Assembly (NCBI GenBank): GCA_018661505.1
Contig: JABJIE010000070.1
Location: 1 to 64,000, forward strand
DNA length: 64,000 nucleotides
Reading direction: 5' to 3'
From: Lentimicrobiaceae bacterium
GTDB lineage: Bacteria > Bacteroidota > Bacteroidia > Bacteroidales > F082
This document shows, one piece after another, positions 26,716-34,784 of this stretch. The notes under the pieces are model-generated. The model worked only from the letters and a program-made list of their open reading frames with translations, was not told the DNA's origin and did not search any database. The translations under genes and the position numbers were made by a program. The number at the start of each line of letters is the position of its first letter. The first letter of the stretch is position 1.

Positions 26716-28479
26716 TTAAAATTTCCATTCTTCTTCAATTTCCCAGTTAGCTCTTATTTTTACTTCCTTGGGGAAATACTCAACTTTTTCAGGTTGTAGG
26801 TTTTTTGTTAAATCTCCTGGGTCCCATTTATGATTATTATTATCATCAAAGATAATTTTGAATTGAACCGATTGAGGTTTTAGATAATTATATGTTATTG
26901 TTGTGTCATTGGCAAAATAAGCCTCATTTAAAATTTCCTCCTTTTCATTCAGCATTTGAATTATATAGTTTTGCTTCTCATGGGGGAATAATTTTAGTGT
27001 AAGAAATCCGTAGTCACTTATTGGTAATGTTTTAAAACGAATTTCAATTTCTTTGGAATGAACATTATTCCAGCTAGTAAAAGCTGAGTCGGGGAAGGAT
27101 ATGTAGTATTTTGTTTCCTCTTCCGCTTTAAAAGGGATTTCTATGGTTCTTCGAATGCTATCAACAAATATTATTTCAGGATTTAAAATAGTATCCGTAT
27201 TAATGACAAGTATGGATGAGTCAACATTATTAAACTTTATCATTGGCTGATTAAAGGTGATTTGTAGTTTACCATCGGGCTCCATTGTATTGGAGGAAAT
27301 ATTAGATTTCCAACTTAAAAATTCCTTCTTACTTTCATCTTTTACCTTAACTCTGGCTGCTTTCTTCGATGGATCTAGTTTTAAATATGCTATGCCAAGA
27401 GTATCACCATATTCTTTTATTAGTAGTTCAAGAGAATCTATGGAAGGGTTATTTAAGTACCATCTTAGTGTATCTAAATTTTCAGAATACTCAGAAATAA
27501 TAAGTGAGTCACTTAAATGATATTTGAGCTGCTTAAAAGTAACATTATTTGCAGGTTGTGAAAATGAAAATAATATTTTGTTTTTTTCAGGAACTACTGA
27601 CTTTAATAGCCTCTGTATTGTATCCTTAGATGTAAACATATATAAATCAATACCATTATTTTCAAAAAAAAGACTGTCTGTGGCAAATGATCTTTCTGCT
27701 TTAAAACTATTAGTATCAAGTGTTGCTATATATGTGCTATCACTATTAATAGTATCTAATGATATGGGAGGAATAAATATAGGGTGTATTAATGAATCTA
27801 GAAATGCTATTTCTTCAACTGGTTGGTCAAAGAAAAAGTTGCTATTCTTATCATTTAGACCAAAAGCGAAGAAATAATCATCCGATAAACCTGAAAACCG
27901 AAACTTGCCATTTTTATCAGTTTTACTTAGATAGTATGGTGGTATTAAATATGGTAATGAATCAAACTCAATGGTGTCATTGTTGTCCTTGTATAAGCCA
28001 ACATATGCACCTTCAACTGGCTCTAGATCAAATGCATTTATAACTTTACCAAAAACACTCAAGGAATCAACAAATTTACCTGTCGAAAATATATATATAT
28101 AGTTACTAAGGGGATTCTTTTCCGTTATATCTATTATTGCATCGCCAAAATACACTGAGTAAGTGGTGTTAGGTATTAATTCCTCGTTAAACTTGACCTG
28201 AATGCTCTTACCCTTTATTTTGAAGTCAGGCATTTTTGCCATTGGTGGTGAAATTAAAGCAGACTGTTGGATATTTTCAAGAGAGACAAATTCATCAAAT
28301 TTGATTATAATTCCATTACTAATAAAATTGGCACTGCCATTTGCGGGGATTGTTTCAATAACAGTGGGAGGAGTTTCATCCTTAGGGCCACCTCCAGGTG
28401 GAGTTATTGAGTTAGCACAATTATTCATGGCTATTGCTAATAGCAGGATTGCTGATAAATGTAATACTCTTTTTAGCAT
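26716..28479 (-). CDS. Ig-like domain lipoprotein
   Basis: Lipoprotein of 587 residues with a lipobox ending MNNC (C21). A Pro/Gly linker TPPGGGPKDETPPTVIETIP follows, then a SbsA-type Ig-like domain (FDEFVSLENIQQSALISPP, TTYSVYFGDAIIDITEKNPL). A carboxypeptidase regulatory-like beta-sandwich comes next (FGKVINAFDLEPVEGAYVGLYKDN to GKFRFSGL), and then further beta-rich repeats. The PPGGGPKD opening is a recurring Bacteroidota family. It is probably anchored in the outer membrane, periplasmic side or surface. Function unknown; the DUF architecture suggests structural or adhesive work. Confidence 0.8.
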   Translation of the reverse strand: MLKRVLHLSAILLLAIAMNNCANSITPPGGGPKDETPPTVIETIPANGSANFISNGIIIKFDEFVSLENIQQSALISPPMAKMPDFKIKGKSIQVKFNEELIPNTTYSVYFGDAIIDITEKNPLSNYIYIFSTGKFVDSLSVFGKVINAFDLEPVEGAYVGLYKDNNDTIEFDSLPYLIPPYYLSKTDKNGKFRFSGLSDDYFFAFGLNDKNSNFFFDQPVEEIAFLDSLIHPIFIPPISLDTINSDSTYIATLDTNSFKAERSFATDSLFFENNGIDLYMFTSKDTIQRLLKSVVPEKNKILFSFSQPANNVTFKQLKYHLSDSLIISEYSENLDTLRWYLNNPSIDSLELLIKEYGDTLGIAYLKLDPSKKAARVKVKDESKKEFLSWKSNISSNTMEPDGKLQITFNQPMIKFNNVDSSILVINTDTILNPEIIFVDSIRRTIEIPFKAEEETKYYISFPDSAFTSWNNVHSKEIEIRFKTLPISDYGFLTLKLFPHEKQNYIIQMLNEKEEILNEAYFANDTTITYNYLKPQSVQFKIIFDDNNNHKWDPGDLTKNLQPEKVEYFPKEVKIRANWEIEEEWKF

Positions 28480-28523
28480 TTGAGATTTTATACTTGCAAA
28501 GATGCAAATTATTGCAATTGATA

Positions 28524-29141
28524 TTAAATACCCTTACTTATACTTCTAATTCTATATCCCTGATCAATAAAATGTCTTAAAAATTTTGGTAAAGCATATT
28601 TTAAATTACTTTGGGATTTTTCACTATCATGGAAAACTACAATTGATCCTGACTTTGTGTATTTTATGGAGTTTCTTAAGCATTGTTTCATGCCAACATT
28701 AGAATCAAAATCACATGTTAGAATAGACCACATTATTATTTTGTAATTATCCCTTAATGATTTAATCTGTGAAGGAGTAATCCTACCATATGGTGGTCTG
28801 AAATAATTAGTATCTATATGCTTACCGGCCTTCAATATATTCTTTACGTATTGATCGTTTCTTGTTTTCCATCCATTCAAGTGGTTATAGGTATGATTAC
28901 CAACGTCATTACCATTCTCAATAATTGAATCAAAAACCTTGGGATATTTGCAAACGTTTTCGCCAACACAGAAAAAAGTAGCGCTAGAATTGTGGTCTTT
29001 TAAACAGTCTAGTACCCAGCTGGTTATGTGAGGATGAGGCCCGTCATCTAGGGTAAGAAAGATTTCTTTTCTTGTAGTTTTTATACTCCAGATTAAATCT
29101 GGGGAAATATATTTCAGTATGTGAGGGGTATTTACAATCAT
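28524..29141 (-). CDS. Polysaccharide deacetylase (NodB domain)
   Basis: CE4 NodB-type deacetylase of about 205 residues. Motifs are FLTLDDGPHPHIT (metal Asp), GNHTYNHLNGW (HxxxH metal ligands) and RPPYGRIT (catalytic Arg region), followed by MWSILTCDFDSN. All are intact, so it should be active on N-acetylated glycans such as peptidoglycan or exopolysaccharide. An open frame continues upstream to 29183, but ATG 29141 gives the family's usual MxVxTPxxLKxxxP start. There is no signal peptide, so cellular location is unclear. A TAnnTTTG box lies directly in front of the ATG (29149-29156, minus strand), so the start may be leaderless or the box coincidental. It is divergent from gpmA. Confidence 0.85.
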   Translation of the reverse strand: MIVNTPHILKYISPDLIWSIKTTRKEIFLTLDDGPHPHITSWVLDCLKDHNSSATFFCVGENVCKYPKVFDSIIENGNDVGNHTYNHLNGWKTRNDQYVKNILKAGKHIDTNYFRPPYGRITPSQIKSLRDNYKIIMWSILTCDFDSNVGMKQCLRNSIKYTKSGSIVVFHDSEKSQSNLKYALPKFLRHFIDQGYRIRSISKGI

Positions 29142-29276
29142 GCGGTAACAAAAATAACATAGAGAATGGTTTGTAGAGCACAATTTCTTAGTTTTGTTGA
29201 AAAATATGCAGATCCTGACACATTGATTATATAGGACTTGCTTTCTAAATTAATTTATTATCCAAATAGAAGAAAA

Positions 29277-30023
29277 ATGAAAAGATTGGTTCTTGTACGA
29301 CATGGACAAAGTGAATGGAATAAGGAAAATAGGTTTACCGGTTGGAAAGATGTAAGTTTATCTGACCAAGGAATCAAAGAAGCAATAAAGGCTGGTCAAA
29401 TATTGAAAAAGGAAGGTTTTCAGTTTAAACTGGCATACACATCTTATCTAACAAGGGCAATCAAAACTTTGTGGTTAATACTTGAAGAAATGGACATGAT
29501 GTGGATTGAGGAAAGAAAAAGCTGGCGTTTAAATGAAAAACATTATGGAACTCTTCAGGGTCTTAACAAAATGGAAACTGCACAGAAATATGGCCCAGAT
29601 ATGGTTCTTTTGTGGCGTAGAAGCTTTGCTACTCCACCTGAGGCGTTGACCGCAGATGATGAAAGAAATCCAAGATTAGAAGCAAGATATGCTGACCTAA
29701 CTACCGATGAGCTTCCAATGACAGAGTCGTTAAAAGAGGTAATAGATAGGCTTCTTCCGTATTGGGAAATGGAGATTAAACCTGCTTTGCATGAGAATAA
29801 GGACTTACTGATTACGGCACATGGTAATAGCCTAAGAGCTTTGGTTATGCATCTCAAGGATATGAGTAAAGAAGAAATTCTAGGATTTAACATACCTACG
29901 GGTGTTCCTTATGTGTTTGAATTTGATGATGACCTTAATTTTGTAAAGGATTATTTTATTGGTGATCCAGAAGAAATAAAAGAATTGATGGAGAAAGTTG
30001 CTAATCAGGCAAAGGGAAAATAA
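29277..30023 (+). CDS. gpmA: 2,3-bisphosphoglycerate-dependent phosphoglycerate mutase
   Basis: Glycolytic mutase of 248 residues interconverting 3- and 2-phosphoglycerate. The phospho-histidine is in LVRHGQSEWN near the start. SDQGIKEA, TSYLTRAIKT, RRSFATPPE and the second catalytic His in TAHGNSLRAL follow. This is the cofactor-dependent type. An in-frame TTG at 29238 precedes the ATG, but ATG 29277 gives the family's standard N-terminus. It leads a plus-strand operon with a phosphatase gene (32 nt) and mobA. Confidence 0.95.
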   Translation: MKRLVLVRHGQSEWNKENRFTGWKDVSLSDQGIKEAIKAGQILKKEGFQFKLAYTSYLTRAIKTLWLILEEMDMMWIEERKSWRLNEKHYGTLQGLNKMETAQKYGPDMVLLWRRSFATPPEALTADDERNPRLEARYADLTTDELPMTESLKEVIDRLLPYWEMEIKPALHENKDLLITAHGNSLRALVMHLKDMSKEEILGFNIPTGVPYVFEFDDDLNFVKDYFIGDPEEIKELMEKVANQAKGK

Positions 30024-30055
30024 AACAAGTTCTTTTGTCAAAATAATATTTCCAA

Positions 30056-30787
30056 ATGATTAAGAAATGGGTAATCCCAGATATACATGGCTGTTTTAGG
30101 ACATTGGAAACTCTTGTTGAAAAACAAATAGTGCCCAACAAGAATGACCTAATGGTATTTTTGGGAGATTATATTGATAGGGGTCCTGATAGTAAAAAGG
30201 TCATAGACTACATAATGAATCTACAAAGTAATGAGTATAATGTGGTCACTTTGAAGGGAAATCATGAAGATTATTGCGTGAAAGCCTATAATGCCAATAA
30301 AAATCAAAAAAGTTTTATGGGTTTTAAGTCAAAAACTAAGATTCAGAAAGAATGGGAAATACATGGAGGAAAGCAAACCCTGGATAGTTTTAATGTCGAA
30401 TCACCAAGAGATATACCAGAGCATTATATACGATGGATGGATGAGTTACCATATTATTATGAGTTGGATAATTACATTATTGTTCATGCCGGCTTAAATT
30501 TTAAAGAAGAAGATCCTTATTCAGATAAACAGTCTATGTTATGGATTCGCGATTTCCAGGTAGAGGAAGAAAAGATAAATAATAAAAAAATTATTCATGG
30601 ACATGTTCCTGTAAACCTCGAGTTCATAGATTTAGCAATTAATAATAATGATTACAAATTCATTGACCTGGATAACGGTGTTTATTTTGATGACAGAGTG
30701 GGTTATGGAAACTTAATTGCACTGGAACTTACATCCATGAAGTATTCTATACAATCACTGATGGATGATGTTAGGTATGGGAAATAG
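30056..30787 (+). CDS. Serine/threonine phosphatase-type metallophosphoesterase
   Basis: Calcineurin-like PPP family phosphoesterase of 243 residues, similar to lambda and PrpA/PrpE phosphatases. Metal-binding motifs are PDIHGCF, GDYIDRGPDS, KGNHEDY, HAGL and HGHVPV, all present in order. It could act on phosphoproteins or on small phosphorylated or dinucleotide substrates; the sequence does not decide. It is between gpmA and mobA with 32- and 15-nt gaps, so probably co-transcribed. No membrane segment. Confidence 0.88.
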   Translation: MIKKWVIPDIHGCFRTLETLVEKQIVPNKNDLMVFLGDYIDRGPDSKKVIDYIMNLQSNEYNVVTLKGNHEDYCVKAYNANKNQKSFMGFKSKTKIQKEWEIHGGKQTLDSFNVESPRDIPEHYIRWMDELPYYYELDNYIIVHAGLNFKEEDPYSDKQSMLWIRDFQVEEEKINNKKIIHGHVPVNLEFIDLAINNNDYKFIDLDNGVYFDDRVGYGNLIALELTSMKYSIQSLMDDVRYGK

Positions 30788-30802
30788 TTATAATATGTTT
30801 CA

Positions 30803-31366
30803 ATGAAAAGAGCTGTAACAGGCATTGTTCTTGCAGGAGGTGCCAGCCGTAGAATGGGGCGAGATAAAGGATTTGTCTCATATAAGGGTAAAACTCTAAT
30901 TGAATATTCCATAGAAAATATCAAATGTGTTTGTGATAGTATAATTATTAGTTCAAATAAAGTAAGCAAATACAATAATCTTAATTACCCTATTATTAAA
31001 GATATTACCGATCCCATAGGTCCAATTGGGGGTATATATTCGTGTCTTTTAGCATCCAAAACAACAGATAATTTAATCATTTCATGTGATATTCCAGAGT
31101 TATATCCTGCAACCCTTGATTTCTTATTGTCCAATAAACAAGATTATGAAATAGTTGTCCCACAACATGATGATGGACATTTTGAACCCCTTGCGGGATA
31201 TTATTCAAAAAAAATTATTCCAGTATTAGAAAAAGCCATAACCAATAAAAATTATAAACTTATGGACCTTTTCAAACAAGTTGGTTTTAAATCAATTAAA
31301 ATAAGCGAAATGCCACATGGATCATCGCAGTTTAAGAATGTGAATACCCTTGAAGACCTAATGTGA
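30803..31366 (+). CDS. mobA: Molybdenum cofactor guanylyltransferase
   Basis: MobA-like nucleotidyltransferase of 187 residues that adds GMP to molybdopterin. The signature LAGGASRRMGRDKG is near the N-terminus, and DITDPIGPIGGIYS plus ISCDIPELYPATLDFL are further MobA blocks. Its presence suggests that the cell makes molybdoenzymes of the guanine-dinucleotide class, though no such enzyme lies in this window. It is the last gene of the gpmA operon. Its stop overlaps a minus-strand open segment of unknown meaning. Confidence 0.88.
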   Translation: MKRAVTGIVLAGGASRRMGRDKGFVSYKGKTLIEYSIENIKCVCDSIIISSNKVSKYNNLNYPIIKDITDPIGPIGGIYSCLLASKTTDNLIISCDIPELYPATLDFLLSNKQDYEIVVPQHDDGHFEPLAGYYSKKIIPVLEKAITNKNYKLMDLFKQVGFKSIKISEMPHGSSQFKNVNTLEDLM

Positions 31367-31540
31367 TGGAAAATCTAAAAAAGCAGATATAAAATAAAAA
31401 TAGCCATTGGCATGACCGGTTTGTAGGCATTTCTTGAGATAACTATTAGAGGCTTTTAGCGCACTTCCAACGATGATGCCCAGCTTGTAATTTGTTGCTA
31501 ATAATGGTTTTATTATTTCGAGGAAAAACAGAATTAATTT
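31358..31540 (-). other. Unexplained open stretch, more GC-rich
   Basis: Reading the minus strand there is an open stretch of about 60 codons without an ATG, containing ATNYKLGIIVGSALKASNS and LKKCLQTGHANGYFYF. About 100 bases of it (31401-31500) are near 43% G+C by a rough hand count, against the mid-30s around. I recognise no domain. It could be a gene remnant, part of a dispersed repeat, or chance. Confidence 0.3.
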
Positions 31541-31541
31541 T

Positions 31542-31751
31542 TTAATTAATTATTCCCTCCGAAAAGGACTTATTGTAATAATTTTCTCTTTCCAATTTGG
31601 TCATTCCAACAGTTTGTTCCATGAAAACATTTCTGTCATGCCTTGTCTTAAATATCCAAATGCAGACACTATCCTTACTGTGATAAATGGCTTTTAGCTC
31701 ATCATCAATCTTACATATTTCTTCAGGAATTGTCACTTTAATACATATCAT
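31542..31751 (-). CDS. Small protein of unknown function
   Basis: Possible protein of 69 residues starting MICIKVTIPEEICKIDDELKA and ending SFSEGIIN. It has charged, evenly mixed composition and no signal peptide or membrane segment. The frame lies 50 nt downstream of the cysteate synthase gene on the same strand and may be read from its transcript. I do not recognise the family. It is kept because its composition resembles a soluble protein rather than a shadow frame and because no other gene covers the region. Confidence is limited by its length and the lack of a visible start signal. Confidence 0.4.
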   Translation of the reverse strand: MICIKVTIPEEICKIDDELKAIYHSKDSVCIWIFKTRHDRNVFMEQTVGMTKLERENYYNKSFSEGIIN

Positions 31752-31801
31752 AGTAAATCAATTATGAATATTAGTTAGTATTATTGTTATGGATATTGAG
31801 C

Positions 31802-33091
31802 TTACCAAGAAAGACCGTTTAATTTTTTCTTGACGTCTTCTTCCTTTGGATTCATATCAAATACTAAAGATGGCTTTAGATAGAAAAGCTCATTTTCATC
31901 TTTGAATCTCTGCTCTCCTCCTCCTGTTATATTTAGCATTATAAGGCTATCTTCAAGGATGGTTTTATTTTTTACTTCATTTATCAATGTTGCAGTTGCT
32001 ACAGCTGCAGCAGGATGTATATCTATACCTTCAGTTTTTTCAAATAATGTGGCTGCCTCTTTGGCTTCTTCATTTGTTGATAATAATACATCACCGCCAG
32101 CATCTTTCATGGCATCAAATAGACCTCCAATAATACCATATGGAGGCTTTCTGTTGGAGAGCACCTTTGCATCTATTATTTCTACTTGTTTTCTTGCTTC
32201 ATCATCATTAATTGGCAATAATTCTCTTGAGTTTGCCTTCCAAGCATCATATATGGGTTTAAATGGATAATTTTGGCTAACCATTAAATTCATTTTACGA
32301 TTACCAAATCTTCCATCCTCAATAAACCTTAAGTTTGCCTCCCATGCTGCAATGGCTCCAGTTCCACTTCCTACTGCCTGAAAATAATATTCAGGGATTT
32401 CTCCTATTGTTGTAGTTGCAGATAACATAGTTGTTCCCATACCATCTCTACGTGCTACATTTTTTGCACCTCCTTCGGCATAAAACTTGCTCATCTGACA
32501 TGCAATATTGGAAAGATGAATAGCATCAAAATAATCGCTTCCACTTTTGCTACATATAAGTTTAACACAGTCATTTAATGGTTTATCAAACCATAGTGCG
32601 TTGATATTATCTTCAGGAACACTTAATAATAATGGTATATTATTTTCAGAACAAACCTGTGCAAATGCTCTTGCTGTATTTCCAGCTGATGCAACAACAA
32701 GTATCCTTTTTTCATTTGAATTAATTCTGCCGCATACGCTAAAAGCTTCTGTTTCTTTGAATGAACATGTTTTCATTGTGGCACCAATTTCTGGCCAGTA
32801 TCCACTAAAAGTAATGTATAGGTTATTTAGCTTAAGATATTTTGCCAAGCCTTTACTCTTATATGTTATTGGAGAGCTAGAGCCCATCAAAGCTCTTTTA
32901 ATTGGTAACCAATCTGAGAATTTATATAATCCGTAGCTATTGTTCTTTAAATTAAGTTGTGGCTTATCATATATTGCCCTTATCAAAGAAGCAGTTTTTT
33001 CATTTTCAGGATCTAAATCCCAGCCCTTATCTTTAAAAACATTACCTGTTGCAACCGACATTAGGTTATAGGTTGTATGTATGTCAATCAT
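31802..33091 (-). CDS. Cysteate synthase (threonine synthase-like PLP enzyme)
   Basis: PLP enzyme of 429 residues, fold type II, related to threonine synthase. It aligns in memory with the archaeal cysteate synthase (O-phosphoserine plus sulfite to L-cysteate plus phosphate) better than with threonine synthase. Shared blocks are ITYKSKGLAKYL, FSGYWPEIGATMKTCSFKETEA (PLP lysine near residue 108), ASAGNTARAFAQV, EGGAKNVARRDGMGT, YFQAVGSGTGAIAAWEA, LSNRKPPYGIIGGLFDA and ITGGGEQR. In Bacteroidota this enzyme feeds sulfonolipid (capnine-type) synthesis, which uses cysteate as the amino acid. No acyltransferase for that step is nearby. A -7 box lies 22 nt upstream of the start. Confidence 0.8.
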   Translation of the reverse strand: MIDIHTTYNLMSVATGNVFKDKGWDLDPENEKTASLIRAIYDKPQLNLKNNSYGLYKFSDWLPIKRALMGSSSPITYKSKGLAKYLKLNNLYITFSGYWPEIGATMKTCSFKETEAFSVCGRINSNEKRILVVASAGNTARAFAQVCSENNIPLLLSVPEDNINALWFDKPLNDCVKLICSKSGSDYFDAIHLSNIACQMSKFYAEGGAKNVARRDGMGTTMLSATTTIGEIPEYYFQAVGSGTGAIAAWEANLRFIEDGRFGNRKMNLMVSQNYPFKPIYDAWKANSRELLPINDDEARKQVEIIDAKVLSNRKPPYGIIGGLFDAMKDAGGDVLLSTNEEAKEAATLFEKTEGIDIHPAAAVATATLINEVKNKTILEDSLIMLNITGGGEQRFKDENELFYLKPSLVFDMNPKEEDVKKKLNGLSW

Positions 33092-33112
33092 TTAATTGAA
33101 ATTTATGCCCCG

Positions 33113-33120
33113 CAAAGATA
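33113..33120 (-). promoter_or_regulatory. Bacteroidota -7 box upstream of cysteate synthase
   Basis: On the minus strand, TATCTTTG matches TAnnTTTG and ends 21 nt before ATG 33091. No clear -33 element. Confidence 0.5.
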
Positions 33121-33190
33121 GACAATCAGAATATAGAAGTATTTGTAAAACGATTTTTTCAACCTTTTTAGATAAATAATTAATCAAGTT

Positions 33191-34594
33191 TTACATGAAA
33201 GGTGTTGATTCTACATCTTTTAACCCGAATATGTCCTCCAAATTAAGCTGAGGTCGGGAATCATCATGCTCAAAGACTAAATTATGATATTGTATATTGC
33301 TACCATAGGACCATATACCTGCAATTGGACTCTTAGTTTGCTTCAGAGTTCTTATGAATTTCTTTTTTAGGACTTTTTCATTATACAATTCATCCCAATT
33401 TTTAGATATTTCCTTGTTCATTGTTTCTTGATTCATTAAGTCATGATTCCAAACAATTTCGCCAAAATGATAATGCTGCCAATCTTGAGGGAAATTGTTA
33501 AATCTGATCTTTCCATCTTCTTGCAATCTATTGAATAAACGAGTTCCGGGTAATGGAGTTAGAACAGTTGCCTGCACTGAATCTATTGCTGCATTATTAA
33601 TGTAGCTTGTGCGTGCTTCCATAGTTTCGGGGGTATCTGTTTCCAGACCATAAATAAATGCTCCTAAAACAGCAATACCATACTTGTGTATCTTATTGAA
33701 AACTATTTCGTAGCTGTCTATTCCCATCTTAGCATTCAATCGTTTATTCATATTTTGAAGTTGTTCAATGCGCTCTGATTCGATGCCTAACAATACCATT
33801 CTGCAGCCTGCTTTTGCTGCTAGTTCTAATACTTCTTCATTATCGGCAAAATTCATGGAGGCTGAGCAGAACCATTCTATTTTTATTCCTCTTTCAATTA
33901 TGCCATTGCAGAACTCTATTGTTCTTCTTTGTGCTCGTCTTCCATAACCTATTAGATTATCATCAACAAAATAAACCATGCTATGGTTTATTGTCTCTAG
34001 TTCGTCTAAAACGTCTTCAATGGGCCTGTATCTATAAGAATTACCGTTAAAAGCAGGAACAGAACAAAACTCACAATTCATTGGGCAACCTCGGGATGTT
34101 TGAACACTAGCAAATTTATAATCCTTGTGAAAAATTTCATGCTTTGGTCTAACCATTTCTTCCATGGGTAATATTTGTCCTGTATATTGCCTTTTCATTT
34201 TACCTTTAGTGAAGTCTTCTAACAGTGTTTTCCATACACTTTCAACTTCTCCAACAACAATAGTACTAACAATCTTTTTTGCCTCTTCTGGCATCATTGA
34301 AGCATGTATGCCTCCAAGAATTGTTGGTATACCTTTTTCTTCATAGATGGTTGCAATTTCATAGGCACGTGTAACACTAGAGGTTAGGGCAGTAATACCA
34401 ACTAAGTCAGCTTCTCTATATTCAAAGCTATCAAAATTTTCATCTATTAATTCAACTTCCCAATCGTCTGGAGTTAGGGTTGCAATTATACCCAATCCTA
34501 ATGGTGGATAGATTACTTGTCTATGTATAACTAGCCCTTTAGTGCTGGTATTAAGAGGATTAACCAACACAAGCTTCTTTTTTTGTTTAGTCAT
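33191..34594 (-). CDS. B12-binding radical SAM protein
   Basis: Protein of 467 residues with an N-terminal cobalamin-binding-like domain (VNPLNTSTKGLVIHRQVIYPPLGLG, GGIHASMMPEEA) and a radical SAM domain with the 4Fe-4S motif CxxxCxxC in SRGCPMNCEFCS near residue 165. This is the layout of the BchE/HpnJ-type family. FVDDNLIGYGRRAQR and LLGIESERIEQLQNMNKR are shared with this group. Substrate unknown. It stands alone between cysteate synthase and a divergent MscS gene. HpnJ-like roles in hopanoids are one option, but no squalene-hopene genes are visible. Confidence 0.87.
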   Translation of the reverse strand: MTKQKKKLVLVNPLNTSTKGLVIHRQVIYPPLGLGIIATLTPDDWEVELIDENFDSFEYREADLVGITALTSSVTRAYEIATIYEEKGIPTILGGIHASMMPEEAKKIVSTIVVGEVESVWKTLLEDFTKGKMKRQYTGQILPMEEMVRPKHEIFHKDYKFASVQTSRGCPMNCEFCSVPAFNGNSYRYRPIEDVLDELETINHSMVYFVDDNLIGYGRRAQRRTIEFCNGIIERGIKIEWFCSASMNFADNEEVLELAAKAGCRMVLLGIESERIEQLQNMNKRLNAKMGIDSYEIVFNKIHKYGIAVLGAFIYGLETDTPETMEARTSYINNAAIDSVQATVLTPLPGTRLFNRLQEDGKIRFNNFPQDWQHYHFGEIVWNHDLMNQETMNKEISKNWDELYNEKVLKKKFIRTLKQTKSPIAGIWSYGSNIQYHNLVFEHDDSRPQLNLEDIFGLKDVESTPFM

Positions 34595-34613
34595 AATACG
34601 ATTCTTATTTTAA

Positions 34614-34621
34614 CAAATATA
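34614..34621 (-). promoter_or_regulatory. Bacteroidota -7 box upstream of the radical SAM gene
   Basis: Minus-strand TATATTTG matches TAnnTTTG, about 19 nt before the start at 34594. Confidence 0.45.
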
Positions 34622-34747
34622 TAATATCTCATAATAAGTGTGATAATGAACAAAAAATTTGTAACCTATACACCATTGTATAAGGAGTAATTGACGGATA
34701 GCTATTTTAATAGAATAAGAAAATATTTATGTATGCCGGATAAATAA

Positions 34748-34755
34748 TATATTTG
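34748..34755 (+). promoter_or_regulatory. Bacteroidota -7 box upstream of the MscS gene
   Basis: TATATTTG matches TAnnTTTG and is 29 nt before ATG 34785. The opposite-strand box at 34614 makes this a divergent promoter region. Confidence 0.45.
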
Positions 34756-34784
34756 GTAATTAATAACAAACAATTATAAGTATT

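Noticed and set aside
31802..33091. Threonine synthase as the identity of this PLP enzyme
   Set aside because: The family is shared, but the FSGYWPE, CSFKETEA and ITGGGEQR blocks fit cysteate synthase better.
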